Of a stretch of DNA of 64,000 nucleotides, positions 49,201 through 61,151 are shown piece by piece. The stretch is from Trichaptum fuscoviolaceum (Eukaryota > Basidiomycota > Agaricomycetes > Hymenochaetales > Trichaptaceae): positions 2,232,001-2,296,000 of the forward strand of contig CAJSYZ010000011.1 of NCBI GenBank assembly GCA_910574455.1. The letters are read 5' to 3'. Within the stretch, counting starts at the first letter, position 1. Each line of letters begins with the position of its first letter. The position numbers and the translations under genes are program-made. Below the pieces are notes generated by a model, which did no database searches, was not told the DNA's origin, and saw only the letters and a list, made by a program, of their open reading frames with translations.

Positions 49201-50511
49201 TTTCAAGCCCGCCCTTCGTTCTTCCAAGCATCATCCTTCCGCGCGAAAGTGGTGTTCAACTTATCCGAGTACATTTGTGCAACCCGCGGCGCATAACCTA
49301 CGATATACGCAGTACGCCTTGAAGGTTTTGGAGGAACTCTCCGAGCCGTGCTGCGAGGTCTCTCTTCGCCTCGGATCTGCTTCTGTAACAGCTCTCTACA
49401 AGTTTTAAAGCTTCTTCCGCCTCCTGTTATTCTATTTACGCCTACCGCGCCCCGCCTTCCCCGTCTTCCCGAATCTCAAGCAAGACTTCTGAGCTTTCGG
49501 AGCCCATTCAACCCACATCTCGTTGCTAACGACTCACCTTGCTTTACGAAGTGTTCCGTTCATCGGCCGCGGCTTTGCACAACGATCGACGCTACCGACG
49601 CACAAACAGACGAGAAGCGCGCCTTGCAGCGGCAAAAAGGTATGTGAACCCTCTATGCACTCTTATTGTACATAATCGAAACCGGCATACGCTCTCATCC
49701 CATTCATTTCTCTTACTAGTATTGTTACGTCTTATGTCCGAACCCCATTCCCATCTTTTTCTTACTCGATGTTCATTTCCGGTTTCATTTTATCCATTTC
49801 CATACTTTTAGCTGTGTGCTCTCGGCTGCCAGTGAGCGCACCTAAGCAATTTTTTTCTGGCGCCCAGATTTTTGCATCCGGATACGCTGTCCGTGTCTAA
49901 TTCCAAAAGAAGGTACTTTTAGCTTTTATTGCCTGAAAAGAGAAGTAATTTAATTGACATATTTCGTTCTTGACCTCCGCCGTGGTATAAAACTCTCCCC
50001 GTGCCCGTTTGACTGGCCATCGTCTCATCTCTCCCCGTCTCGTTCGTCTCCGTTCACTCGTTGACGCAGAACCTTCTCTTCCTCCAGGAATTTCTTCTGT
50101 GCCTTTGTCAACAAACTTTCGCCTCCCCCACCGTCCCTTGCGACCATTACGGCCCCCCTCGTGCTTGTTACATCTACTCTTCTACTCGGCTCAAGCACTC
50201 GACACGCGCACGCGCACTCTTTTGAATAGAAAGCGCATTCGCCCTGCTCTCATTCGGATCCGCCATCTTTTACATTACGACAGAGTCGGGTCAACCGCTT
50301 GCTGCATCGTGTGAAGGCCCCGGTGTGAAGTATAAGAACTCGGTGGCATAGTGGACGGCGTAAACGAAAGTGTTTGCTTTCGGTCTGTGCCACTTGCTCA
50401 TTTCCACCACTCGCGAGTGCTGAACGTAGAACGCTTGACGCGTCTCTCTAGCCTCCTGTATACTCTGTGCATACCGCACCCTCCTCAGTCTGACCCATAA
50501 CATAGCACATA
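40268..50511. other. Large gene-free tract
   Basis: 10.2 kb without a supported gene. Nothing in either strand shows a conserved motif or a spliceable run of coding-like exons. The part from 48,400 to 49,650 has longer open frames and C-rich, exon-like composition, but the translations are rich in Arg, Ser and Pro and resemble nothing I know. TATAAAA at about 49,986 followed by pyrimidine-rich sequence looks like a fungal core promoter, either of the P450 with a long leader or of an unseen transcript. Confidence 0.4.
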
Positions 50512-53011
50512 ATGTCGACCCTCATTATTCTCGACGCCGTGCTCTTTGTAGCCCTATTGAAGGTCGCAAAGGGCTTGGTGCAGCACTACAAATCCGACTC
50601 GAATGAGAAGAAGCTGCCTCTGCCACCGGGTCCGGCTCCGAAGCCGTTCATCGGCAACTTGCTCGATGTCCCCACCGGTCACTCGTGGTTAGGATGGTCT
50701 AAGCTTGCTCAGGAACATGGTGCGTTACTTTCAATACCTGCTTCTCTTCTCTTCACCCCCCACTTATCCCACCACGAATTCGCCATGCCACAGGCCCGGT
50801 CACCCGCCTCTCGCTCTTCGGCATGCACATCATTTCGCTCAACACACCCGATGCCATGCACGCGTTGCTCAACCAGGCCGCATTTTCCGACCGCCCTCAG
50901 GTTGTGTTCGGTGGCGAGATGTGTGGATGGGCGAACACCCTAGCTCTCCAGAGGTATGGCGAGGACTTCAAGGCCTTCCGTCGGGAACTTCACCAGGTCC
51001 TCGGTACACATGCTGCTATTGCCAAATTCCATCCTCTCATCGAAGTCGAGATGCGCCGCTTCTTGTTACGCGTTTTCCATGACTCTTCGAGATTGCTTGA
51101 ACATGTGCAAGTGTAAGTGCTCAACCTCGTTAAGCTTGTGGCTTGCTCACCAACCTGTCATCCTGTAGATCTGCAGGCGCTATTATCCTTCGTATTGCGT
51201 ATGGCTATACGATTGAGCCTCCTGCGTTTGTCAAAGGAAGCCAAGACAAAGGATATTCTGGTGGAACTTACAGTGGCCCTGAAGATCCGTTAGTTGAACT
51301 CGCAGACCGTGGTATCGCGCAAATTTCTTACGCAGCGCAGCCGGGTAACTTTTTAGTTGACGTTTTGCCAATTCGTGAGTGTTTTTGTTTTTGTCTATGT
51401 TAATCTTTTGCCTTTTGCTTCGTTGTCTCTCGAGCGTAGAGCGTGAAGAGAGACGACAAGGATGGGACGCGTCTTCGTACAGCCAGGCACGTGACATATA
51501 TTCTATGTACCATCATTTGGACTGTATATCGCTCTTCGCTGTGAACCAGCGACACAGCCGGCAGTATATGTCATTTACGTGATCGACATGGTGGATCGAC
51601 AAAACGCTCTTCGGGCGCGTAGTATACATGATGACGATCGTCACTTATGCGGCGTCCACCATCGGTCCCTCGCCAACGTCACTTTCGTCTTTGAAATTTA
51701 CGACAATACCCTTCCAAGCCTGTTAATGTTTGGTAGTCTTCCGAGTTTGCAGATCTTATAGATTCTTCTATTAAAAGCTTATTCCAAGTTTGCGATTGAT
51801 CAATATTTTGCTTTCTTTGGTGTGTTTGCTAACTATCTATTTCCCCTCTATACAGTTCGCTATGTCCCGGACTGGCTGCCATTGACCGGATGGAAACGCA
51901 CTGCTCGCCGGTTCCGTGCGACGGTCACTGAGCTTGTGGAGAAACCTTATGCCTTTGTCAAGTCACAAATGGTGCGCTTCCTGTCTCTTTTCAAGTTTCT
52001 TTGACAATGTCGTTAATAATGTCCGTTAGGCTGAAGGTACAGCTGCGCCGTCATATGTCTCTGCTCTCTTAGAGAAAGCCCACTCTCGTGCCGAGAAAGA
52101 GTCCGATTCTGCTTCCTCTCCGTTCGCCGACTCTTCTGTATCATCAACTCGCCGTACTGGCAAGACCGCAGACGGAATCAACGCACAAGACGACTTTGTG
52201 ATCAAATGGAGTGCAAGTAGCTTGTACACCGGCGGCGCTGACACAACCGTCTCCGCAATACAGTCCTTCTTCCTTGCCATGCTTCTCCATCCGGATGTCT
52301 TTGCCAAGGCCCAGGCTGAAATCGACACCATTGTTGGTACGGATAGGTTGCCGACCTTCGAAGACCGCGAGCGCCTACCATACACGAACGCACTTGTCCG
52401 CGAGGTCCTCCGATGGGGTGCTGTAGCGCCAATGGGCCTACCACATGTTCCGACAGAAGACATGGTGTTTGACGGATACTTGATCCCCAAGGGTAGCGTC
52501 GTAATGGCAAACATTTGGCACTTCCTCCACGACCCGGCTGTCTATCACGAGCCCTTTGCGTTCAAGCCTGAGAGGTTCCTTAGTCCCGAGCAAGGTGGAA
52601 TTCCTGGACGTCAACCCGAGCCCGATGTCACCAACGTTGTCTTTGGATTTGGCAGACGTGCGTGCCCTGGGAAGGAATTGGCTGTTGCGTCCTTGTTTAT
52701 GGCAGCGACGATGAGCATCGCGGTGTTTGACCTCAATAAGGCAACTGACTTACAAGGGAACGCCCTCGAGCCTGGATATAACTTTGCGCCTGGGACTATC
52801 ACGTACGTCATCTTATTTCGTGTTGTTGGCTGCTTCCTTATAATCATCTTCCCTTAGTCACCCTGAACCATTCAAAGTGGTGGCGACACCTCGTTCACGC
52901 ACAGCTGAACTCCTAATCCGGAGCGTCGAAGTTGAACATCCTTGGGACGCGAGCGACGCAGAGAACTTGACTCACTTGAACTGGAGGCGGGGTACTGAGC
53001 TCGAGATCTAA
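50512..53011 (+). CDS. Cytochrome P450 monooxygenase, copy 2
   Basis: The start gives an N-terminal anchor (MSTLIILDAVLFVALLKVAK) and hinge KKLPLPPGPAPKPFIGN. Introns include 50720-50793 and a very long one at 51375-51855; the splice after LVDVLPI to LRYVPDW is at the same place as in the other P450. Motifs in order: C-helix area RYGEDFKAFRRELHQVLG, I-helix SLYTGGADTTVSA, ExxR in REVLRW, FKPERFLS, and haem loop FGFGRRACPGKE with the axial Cys. The last exon gives the tail ending RRGTELEI. Length is about 550 residues and complete. It has an acidic, serine-rich insertion (ESDSASSPFADSSVSS) before the I-helix that the other copy lacks. It is the same clade as the gene at 27.7-29.7 kb but clearly diverged, with lower GC at third positions. 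Substrate is unknown. Confidence 0.92.
51375..51855 (+). other. 481-nt intron in P450 copy 2
   Basis: GTGAGT at 51375 and TACAG ending at 51855 flank this intron, about ten times longer than its neighbours. It contains inverted words TGACATATA (51492-51500) and TATATGTCA (51565-51573), and a second imperfect stem nearby (TGTCTCTC/GAGAGACGACA). It could be a small inserted element or a structured RNA. Confidence 0.6.
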
Positions 53012-56000
53012 ATGACCACCATAAACATTTTGGTTTCTCTTCAACGCCTCCTTCTTGGTCAGTCGACATAACTGCTCATCTGCTTTGTCCCTATCTTGTA
53101 CAAACGTGACCCGACACCATCACCAGAGGAAAAGGATTCACTGCTTATTCTCTATCGCGCACACTTTTCGCTTTTTCTTCACCATCAAACGCAGTTATGT
53201 ACAGAGATCAGAGGGCAGTCCTGAGAAAGGGATTGTTTATACCTGAGACTTCGCTTCGCACTTGGGTCTGGTCTACCCATTCTTCCCGAGGCCCGCCACA
53301 TACCGTTTTGCATTCGACATTTTCATCTCCCTCGCACCAGCATCAGCGATCTCCAACAGTTTTATTCTTCCTGTTTCGCTCTCCGTCCTCACCATAACAT
53401 CGCGACGAGAATCGAAACGGTACATAAATTGAAACAAATGGACTATTAGTGGATTCGCAGCATTTGCATTGTTTATTCACCCACTCTACTCTCCCCACTT
53501 TATCCCTTCCCCCCTCCTCTTCTGAGGAGACGAACGAGACAGACAGACAAGCCATACATACGGTAAATACGATGTGCTGCGCTCTCATCTGCAGTCACAA
53601 CCCACAATCATTCATTATTTTCCTTCACTTTTCCACTCAATCCAGCTCTGCATGCTTTGCTCTCGTGTTTTCTTTAGCAGCTAGCAAAATCTTTCTCATC
53701 CTGGTTATACATCTTGGCAGCTACGCTCATAACCATTTTGGTGCTTATACTATTTATTCCCTTTATTCTTTTCTATGGACTTGAAATTTCTTCATCCCCT
53801 CCCCGAATCGCAATCCTCCCAAAACTCGCCTTTTATCTTCACACCGATTCTTATTCGCTCCTCTTCCAAACATTTCTGTTTTAAACTTCTAAGATGGAGG
53901 TTGGCCTATCACATCCCTTAGAATTTCATAGTAGCGTGGTATCCTACCTGCTTCTAAATCCAATGCATTGCACTGTAATATACAACTCATAGATAGAGAC
54001 GCGCATTTGATACAATGAGCAAAAGAATGTGCTTGGTTTACTTTTCCTCGTGTTCTTCATTTTGAAAGTAAGAATAAATTGGTGCTATAGAGCTTGTATG
54101 TAAGAGCGTATTTTTTGACTAGAAAACACGTGTAATTAAGGTTACTACTTGGACGCTGATTATGTAAGCTCAACTTCAAGTTGAAGTACTACATAGTACT
54201 GTCCTTTTTTGGAACGATCTATCCACAAAGCCGGGCTAACTCGGACTTGGATTACTAGTGACCTACTCTGCGGCCAGACTTCGAAAAACTCATGACTTCC
54301 ATCTCTCTCCTCTCTCCTTTGCTTGATCGTATATTGATACTCCTTGTATGTAACGCTGGCAGCTATTGACTTTCTTAATCGACATAAACTGACAGCTAGA
54401 TCTCATTCGGGTTTGGCGGCCGGAGGTCCTGCGCTTGGCTTTTCCTTCGCAACTTCGTAGCTTGTGATTCACGAGGGACTACACTGGCAGCTATGGATCT
54501 TGTATTTGCTTTTTGTTGGCTTCACTTTGTCAGTCAGTCGGACCGGCCAAATGAGTGGGCCAATATTTAGGCCCGACCGTCAGCCATGATCACTCGCTTC
54601 TCGCTCGCTTCTTGCGAAAAAAAACAGTATCAGGGAAATAGAGAAAGCGGCAAGGAGATAATCTGATTCGCGTTTCGTACTCTACCTCAACTTTCATACT
54701 TCTCTTGGACCGGGTTGCCGATCGTCTGCCACCGAAACGCCCATATCCTATGACCACCGCGTCGTCGTTCACACCTGGTCCGATGATTTCAAACTTGGCG
54801 CTCTATCTATGTTTCAAGCGGAACTTTGCACAATTCTCGACGTCGACTGTTGGCACTTGTTCAGCTGGCATGGTGTATACACAGCCTCGAAGGAAAGTAT
54901 TGCAACATATCGACTTCTATTCCCACCTTGCCACCGTATCGCAACGCACCGATCTGGCCTCAGGCGACTTATCCCCCAAGTGACCTCAAGTAGTGTATAC
55001 TTCCATAATACAGCTCAGGATGCCATGCGGACGATCCTTTCCGCCTCCCTTTAATTTACTCGTTGAAACACGAACAGACACCAAAGTGCCACTCTGTTAC
55101 GCCAGTCTCCCTAAGGTTGCGAGGTACGAAGAGTTACGTGCTCATAGATCTTGGTTGATGACCTAATTCATAGCAGACCACTATCCGTTACTTTTTGTCT
55201 TGCCGAAGACTCAGTGTTGACCATACCGGTCTTAGCCCTCGTACCATCCTTCCAATAAACCACTATCGTGAATTAAGGCTCAGGGCTCTATCACGATGTA
55301 CGTATCACGCCGCATTCTCCCCGCGCCATGACGAAGGCACATCAGAACATCGGAACAAATAATCTCTTGCATACGTCGGCGATCCTCATATCGTGCTTGG
55401 TTTTCAGAAATTAGGATTCTATGACTCAGCCTCCAGCTTGAAAGTGACAGTTAGAAAGCATGAAAAACTCTTGTCAACTGCAACACGTAAGATCTTATAA
55501 ACTCTTGCTCATAAAGTTTACAGTGCGGCGCCACAGATCGAGGAGAGTGACTTCGAGTGCACAACGTGTCCATGATAGCTCTGACTTCCACCTCTTACCA
55601 ATGTTTCGCTGCTATTAATGCACAAACTGTTTGTGCATTTTAGGCTCCGCTCCAGCCCTCATAGAATGGGACCTTCGAACATTGTCGCGTCCTTCCTGAA
55701 GACAATGCAGGTGGGATGCTCCCCAGGTAACCTACAGACTCGTCAGATAGTTCTATGATTGCCCAATGCTTTGTTCATTATCACTTCTGGAGACTAACTC
55801 AAAACAACGGACATGAAATATTTCCAACACTCAAAATTCCAAGCAAGGTAGCTCCGCAATGCTTCTATCTAGTAGTCTAAGCCTCGCCAACGGACCAAAC
55901 ACGGACTACTGGGTGGCTGTCTGAAACGCTTCCATTGCAATATTCAGGTACTCGGGCTCACACCTCTCGGAACTCCGTCTTTTTTGTATCTTCGTTGAAT

Positions 56001-59000
56001 ATTGGATGATCTACCCTGGTACTGTTCCGCCGACTGCCGTAAGTAACCGACATGGGTTCCTCGGTGGGCATTTCCGCGACTATATCTATAACAAAGACTG
56101 AAGACTGGGTGATGGGGACTGAAGGTGGGTAGAGAACGTGAAGGGATTACTCGCTTTCGCGGCTTCCCGCGTAACCCGAGTCCTGATCCTATCGATTTTG
56201 CTATCTTCACTTCTCATAGCCTGCGTGCCTAGGGCTTCTCACCCTTGCAATTCAAGGGGCCCGAAACACAGAAGCTACAGTCGACATCACTATCGGCAGC
56301 CCTCGTTCGCTCTTTAATTGTATACATACTATAACAATGATACATATATGCACACTCATTCAACACGAGGACTTGAATCACGATTGAGTACCCTCCCCCC
56401 CCTCACGGGGCACCGGTCTGAAGTGTTCGCAGCAACCTCTAGCTTCTATGGTACTGCAATACTAGGACGGTTCTAATTTGTCCGATTCTGTGATGTCGCA
56501 GCTTTGATTGCTGGTGTAAGACTTTCACAGATTCGACGCCGAGAATTCTCAGTGCAAAAGCCTAGTGATTCCTCGTATGATGCATAATCTAGAACCAAAC
56601 GCAAGCGGCAAAACAAATTTCACGGAGCTGAGCATCAGCCTCAAGAGAAAGGGAAGTGAAGTACTAAACTCGTTGGTCAAGTAACATTAACGTGATTTGG
56701 CCGTGTTAAAACAGACAGACATTACTTTCTTTGGACTTTCTAACATAAGTTGGATGCATAGTATATTTTGTTGGAGATAATGACCGTCTTGATAATGCAG
56801 ATGGTCCAGTTTCAATCTGGCAATGGCCTTTCATTGAGATGGGAGTTACACACGCAATATACAAGCTACCAAAATACATCATTAACAACAATATTACAGT
56901 GTGAATTGATCGTATTTACTTACCCAGCCGATGGTGCAAGCAATCATCGACAGTATTATTGCGAACAGCGGGATTGTCGTTCGGGCTAGAAAGGGAATGC
57001 GCTTGGATTCGCTGCTGTGCATTGCGTAGTCCACCGGCGGAAATATATTTGACACCATCAAGAGTACCCTGGAGTACAGATCAAAGACTGAAGTTCCTAT
57101 GAATATGCCTGCAGCATGTCGAACTTTGTGTCGTGTCAAGTTCCCGTCAGAGATTCAACGCCAGTGCCCGTGGTGTGAAGGCCGGTCCGAACCGCAAGGT
57201 TGGTTCCAGTGGGTCCTAATTCACAGCTACGGAGACTACCATCCAAAGTCGTAACCTCTGATCAAGTTTCGAGTGATAGTCGAGAAAGTGACGATATCCA
57301 ATCTATTGGCACCATGACATCTCCGAGGATTTTGCTTTGGCCAAAATGATTCGGCTTTGTGCGCCCAGTATATTGTGGGAGATAATGCGCGCCGTCGATC
57401 ATGAAGATAGTTTGGCCACAGGACCGACTCATCGCCATACTACGGAAAGAGCAGGCAAATCATTTAGATGAGAGTTTGGAACGAGTTGATCGGTAAATAC
57501 TCATCTCCCGACGCATAGATACGGGGAAATCAAGGAACGACGCGAAAGTTATTCGATTAACGAGTCCCACGTATTTTGACTTGGCGAATACGATCAACGT
57601 CGAAGAAGCTCTTAGAAGACCCGAAACAGATGGATGAGACGAGGATAAACCGAGCGCACCACCGACTTGCCACAAGAGTTGTGTCGCAGACATGTCCCGT
57701 TCGACTAGATAGTGTAAAAAGCCGTATCCTTGTCAGTGTATGCCCAGATGGAACCCTAACGTCTCGGCCAGTTCACGATGAATTCGTGCTATTCTCGTGG
57801 ATATAAAAGCCTCGGGACATCAAGATCATAGCATCCCACCGGACGAGTTGCCTGGATGGAATGACGACATTAGCGAAGAACTAGAGCATACGTGAGAGAG
57901 GTTTCAGCTTCTCCAATTACCCATTTGACAACGAACTGTCAAATCATAGATGTCTGTTTTTTGTAACAGCTAAAATAGCCAAATCGCTACTCAGAAAGTT
58001 GTTTCATGCCCTCCATATGTCCACGAATTTGGAGATCACTTCTCATAGGAAGGCGGAGAAACGAATTTCGAGTAGCTGCAACGACCCTGCTGAATATATG
58101 GATCTCATTGTCACAATGATCCTTCCTTTTAATACTACTAGTAATAGCCTTCCAGCCATTCTTCGAGCTGGGATGCATGGCAGAAACGGCCTGTAAGGTA
58201 AGAAGATAACTAGGTTCGGACGTACCATCTCACTCAATTCCTTCCAGCACTAACCAATAGAAACCGTGCTCCCGATCGTACAAGCTCCATTACAGCGCTT
58301 GCAAAGGGATTGAGGTATTCCATCTCCAATTCAGCACGGAATGATGACCCGCTACTATCGGGAGCCGGACACAGGTATCGCTCTTTCTGCTATTTGAATT
58401 GTGATCAGATGAGTAATTCGATATTAAAACCGGGTGAGATATTTCAGATTTCTACCACAGATCTGAGGCAGTCACAGTGTACTTATGTTATGAAGACAAC
58501 CACGAGGGCACAACATGTATCGACTGCGAGCTGCGCTCGTAACGATATGTGTTCTCCTGCGCCGCACCGGAGATTGTACCGTCAGATCGTTGATATAGAA
58601 CGTAGGAGCCAGCCTGCGATATTTTGATCCCGAATTCAGTAGAGCATTGGTTCTTCAGTAGGTAATATGTCGTGAATATGCGCTGTAATTGAACCATCAG
58701 TGGATCAACATACAAGTTGACCATCGTATTCAAGGACACTGGCATACGTTTAGACAAAACAGTTGTTCCTCCTCTATTGCATAAATAGAGCATATAATCA
58801 CTATTGGCACTTCATTCGTCGAATCACTGCGCTCTACGCAGGGATGCTCATGCCAGAGATGATGCTTGTCGAGGTTCGAAATGAGTGTGTCCATGGTCGT
58901 TCCAAAAAGGTCAACCATCAAGGGGTGTTTGTTTGGTTCCGAGTCCACAGCAAAACCAGGGTATACATGCACCCTGCAGGATCTTTGATAGCCGATAGTG

Positions 59001-59952
59001 ATGTGAGTCGCACTCAATCTCGTTAGATTTGTGCAAGGCCACCATGCAAGGGTTAACTCGACATTCAGCCCCATGACCTTCGAGACTACGTCACTGGACA
59101 ACTGATCGGTTATTTTATCTGCGCTATCTGTCTTCATAGATACAATGCATATGGCAATGTCTAGCAAAGCATTATGAACTTCACGCTCAGTTCAACAACA
59201 ATCAAGGAACATCAGAAACCGAGAGAGGGCCAACAATCGATCGCAATTGCATACAGAGTCTGGACATGTGTGGATTCTGACCTGAGTCTCAGTAACTCGG
59301 TGTAATAAGACGGAGATAGACCGACGACGCTCTTAGAGGGATTCTCCACGAGGCACTGTCTGGTAGGACAGCGTTGTCCATGCCTTGGAGGCGGGAAATC
59401 GAAATAATCAGATCAATGTTGTGCCTTGCTTCGAACGTTCGTGGCCAATCGAATTTGAGCATACTTTGGCTCTTTTCGACTGTGCTTGTATCTGGGCTAG
59501 GTTCTGTCACAGCGGAACATTATAGTTTAGGGGCACCGTGTTGACGTGTAGAAGAAAGATGAAGTGCAATAGCGATTAGATCTTCCGAACGGGACATGGA
59601 CATCAACTTCGATAAAAAATATGTATTTTCAAGTACATTTAGTGCAGACAAGCCAAAGCTATAGGAGAGTGTGTGATTTACGTTACTAGTAGTGCGGGGA
59701 ACGAACAAACATACATATTACAGACTCCGAGGTAGACCCGGAAAAGTACAGCAGTACCGTAGACTACAACAATATCTATGAAATAAAAAAGACGTCCATT
59801 ACATGCATTTTGATAAAGTTAATACGAAATCACAAAAGGAGTTCTCCTCGCCTGGAGAAGAAAGATGATAGAGGAAATAGATAAGTGGCCTGTAAGTAGA
59901 TAACATTAGCTTAGAAAAAAGCACACGTGAGTAGTAGTGCTCACCCAATATT
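53012..59952. other. Large gene-free tract with one possible membrane-protein exon
   Basis: 6.9 kb. The first 900 bp is pyrimidine-rich P450 3' flank. The only coding-like patch is 57120-56937 on the minus strand, ending in a clean GTAAGT donor and encoding a hydrophobic segment (IPLFAIILSMIACTIGW), but I cannot join it to other exons. A palindrome GCTCAACTTCAAGTTGAAGT is near 54,170. Confidence 0.35.
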
Positions 59953-60686
59953 TTATTTGTAGTTGAGAAAGTATGCCGAAAGTGCTGGAAGTTCGTTTGT
60001 ACTAGCATCTGCATATCCTTGCTTTCGCGATCCGTTGAATTTCAGGACCAGGACAGGCCCGGTCCAAGCTTTCGGAGCGGCACCCGACGTGATGCGGTAA
60101 ATCGCTCGGTTGACGGGAGCTCCCCTCGCAAGAGCGATAGGACAGTAGTAGAGGTGTAGGGGAAAGCGGAGAGAGTCCCCGTTGAGACCCTGAGTTAGCA
60201 CAACAGACTGTGGTTGGCTACCCGGGAAGAAGTCCTGGACTAGCGGAGTCGGACAAACACCCTGCTGAGGTAGGGATGCGGGTTGGCAGTGTACTGTAAC
60301 GATCTGCGGTCGCTCTGTGTGAGGAGTATAAGAGGTTGTACTTCGTTTACTTCACTTCGAACTCTGACCTTGCTCTGGAGAAAAGAGTAGACCAGTGACG
60401 GTGACAAGTTGTGGAGTCAGAGATACTGTCCCTGCCACTAGTTCGTATGGGGCAGAGGACATTGTGCTCGTAGCAAGGCACTCTCTCCGATGACGAGGCC
60501 AGTCCTGCAGTAAAATGAAAGTGGTACGCGAAGTAGTTAGCATGGCTAGAGCTTCGAAGAAGGATGAGAAGCAAGCTAACGTACAGTTTCAAGATGTTGA
60601 GCACTGCAGTACCAAGCCCTTTGGCATCGACTGCACCACATAGTAGTCGGGCGACAGCAAAGAGTGCAAGGGTAGCTTCCTGTCAT
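59953..60686 (-). CDS. MYND-type zinc-finger protein
   Basis: Three exons, 60686-60585, 60504-60369 and 60314-59953, with introns of 80 and 54 nt, give 199 residues. The apparent stop at about 60,354 falls inside the 54-nt intron, so the gene is intact. A MYND finger fills the N-terminus: YPCTLCCRPTTMWCSRCQ, then WYCSAQH, and after the first intron DWPRHRREC, giving the full Cys/His ligand set. The rest is a compact domain with VVLTQGLNGDSLRFPLHLYY and RAIYRITSGAAPKAW and ends LPALSAYFLNYK. I recall near-identical small MYND proteins as common in polypores; their function is not known, though MYND fingers usually bind proline-rich partners. The start is the ATG immediately before the finger; an upstream ATG would add an implausible leader overlapping the TATA-like sequence. 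Confidence 0.85.
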
Positions 60687-60879
60687 CCTGCGGAGGGTAG
60701 CGGTAGTTAACCTCCACCGCGCTCCGTGAACACAGCTTATATATACACGACGCGACCGACACAATAAATAGATATATTTTTTGTGAGTGCAGATTTATCG
60801 ATTCATCGTGGCTTGTTGGATCTACAAGACACATCCTTCCCGACTTTGTTAGAGATACATCCAATAACGCCGGCAATCA
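60687..60879. promoter_or_regulatory. Upstream region of the MYND gene
   Basis: A 190 bp region with TATATATAA (read on the minus strand) near 60,740, about 55 bp before the MYND start. It may serve both directions if the small plus-strand gene downstream is real. Confidence 0.35.
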
Positions 60880-61151
60880 TGAACACCATAGCCTCCCTGT
60901 GGTCCCTACAGGGTTGGTGGGATGGACACAGGGTTCAGTGGGGTCGTCCGCAGATAGCCATCAGGGTAAGAACGGAAGAAGCTGCGATCAGGGAAGTACA
61001 CAGGACAATAATATCGCATCATCGCCGACCGGTCCGTATAATCGTGAAATGTACCCGCGCTGTCAAACGAGCGCGAAAGATAAACCTTCCACTTCTACAC
61101 TCCCGAATAATTGTCCCGTCGTATAGGATGCCAAGTAACGCTTGGAAATGA
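60880..61151 (+). CDS. Possible small gene, unrecognised
   Basis: An ATG at about 60,880 opens a frame starting MNTIASLWSLQGWWDGHRVQ and continuing to a stop at 61151. It is rich in Trp, Arg and His. A GTAAGA at about 60,967 could be a donor, so the true gene may be spliced differently. I do not recognise the product. The divergent position beside the MYND gene and protein-like composition are the only support. Confidence 0.25.

Noticed and set aside
48556..49647. Chain of open frames that might be a gag-like gene
   Set aside because: Composition is Arg/Ser/Pro-rich without zinc knuckle, protease or other motif, and frames do not join through plausible introns.
49861..49871. TGGCGCCCAGA, resembling an LTR-retrotransposon primer binding site
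   Set aside because: No terminal repeat pair, no gag-pol coding sequence and no TG...CA boundary could be found around it; the TATA-like element lies on the wrong side.
50009..50314. 101-codon open frame upstream of P450 copy 2
   Set aside because: It lies in pyrimidine-rich promoter/leader sequence, and its Leu/Pro/Arg-rich translation resembles no protein.
60350..60356. In-frame TGA in the MYND gene, suggesting a pseudogene
   Set aside because: A GT-AG intron of 54 nt (60368-60315) removes it and restores the conserved frame exactly.
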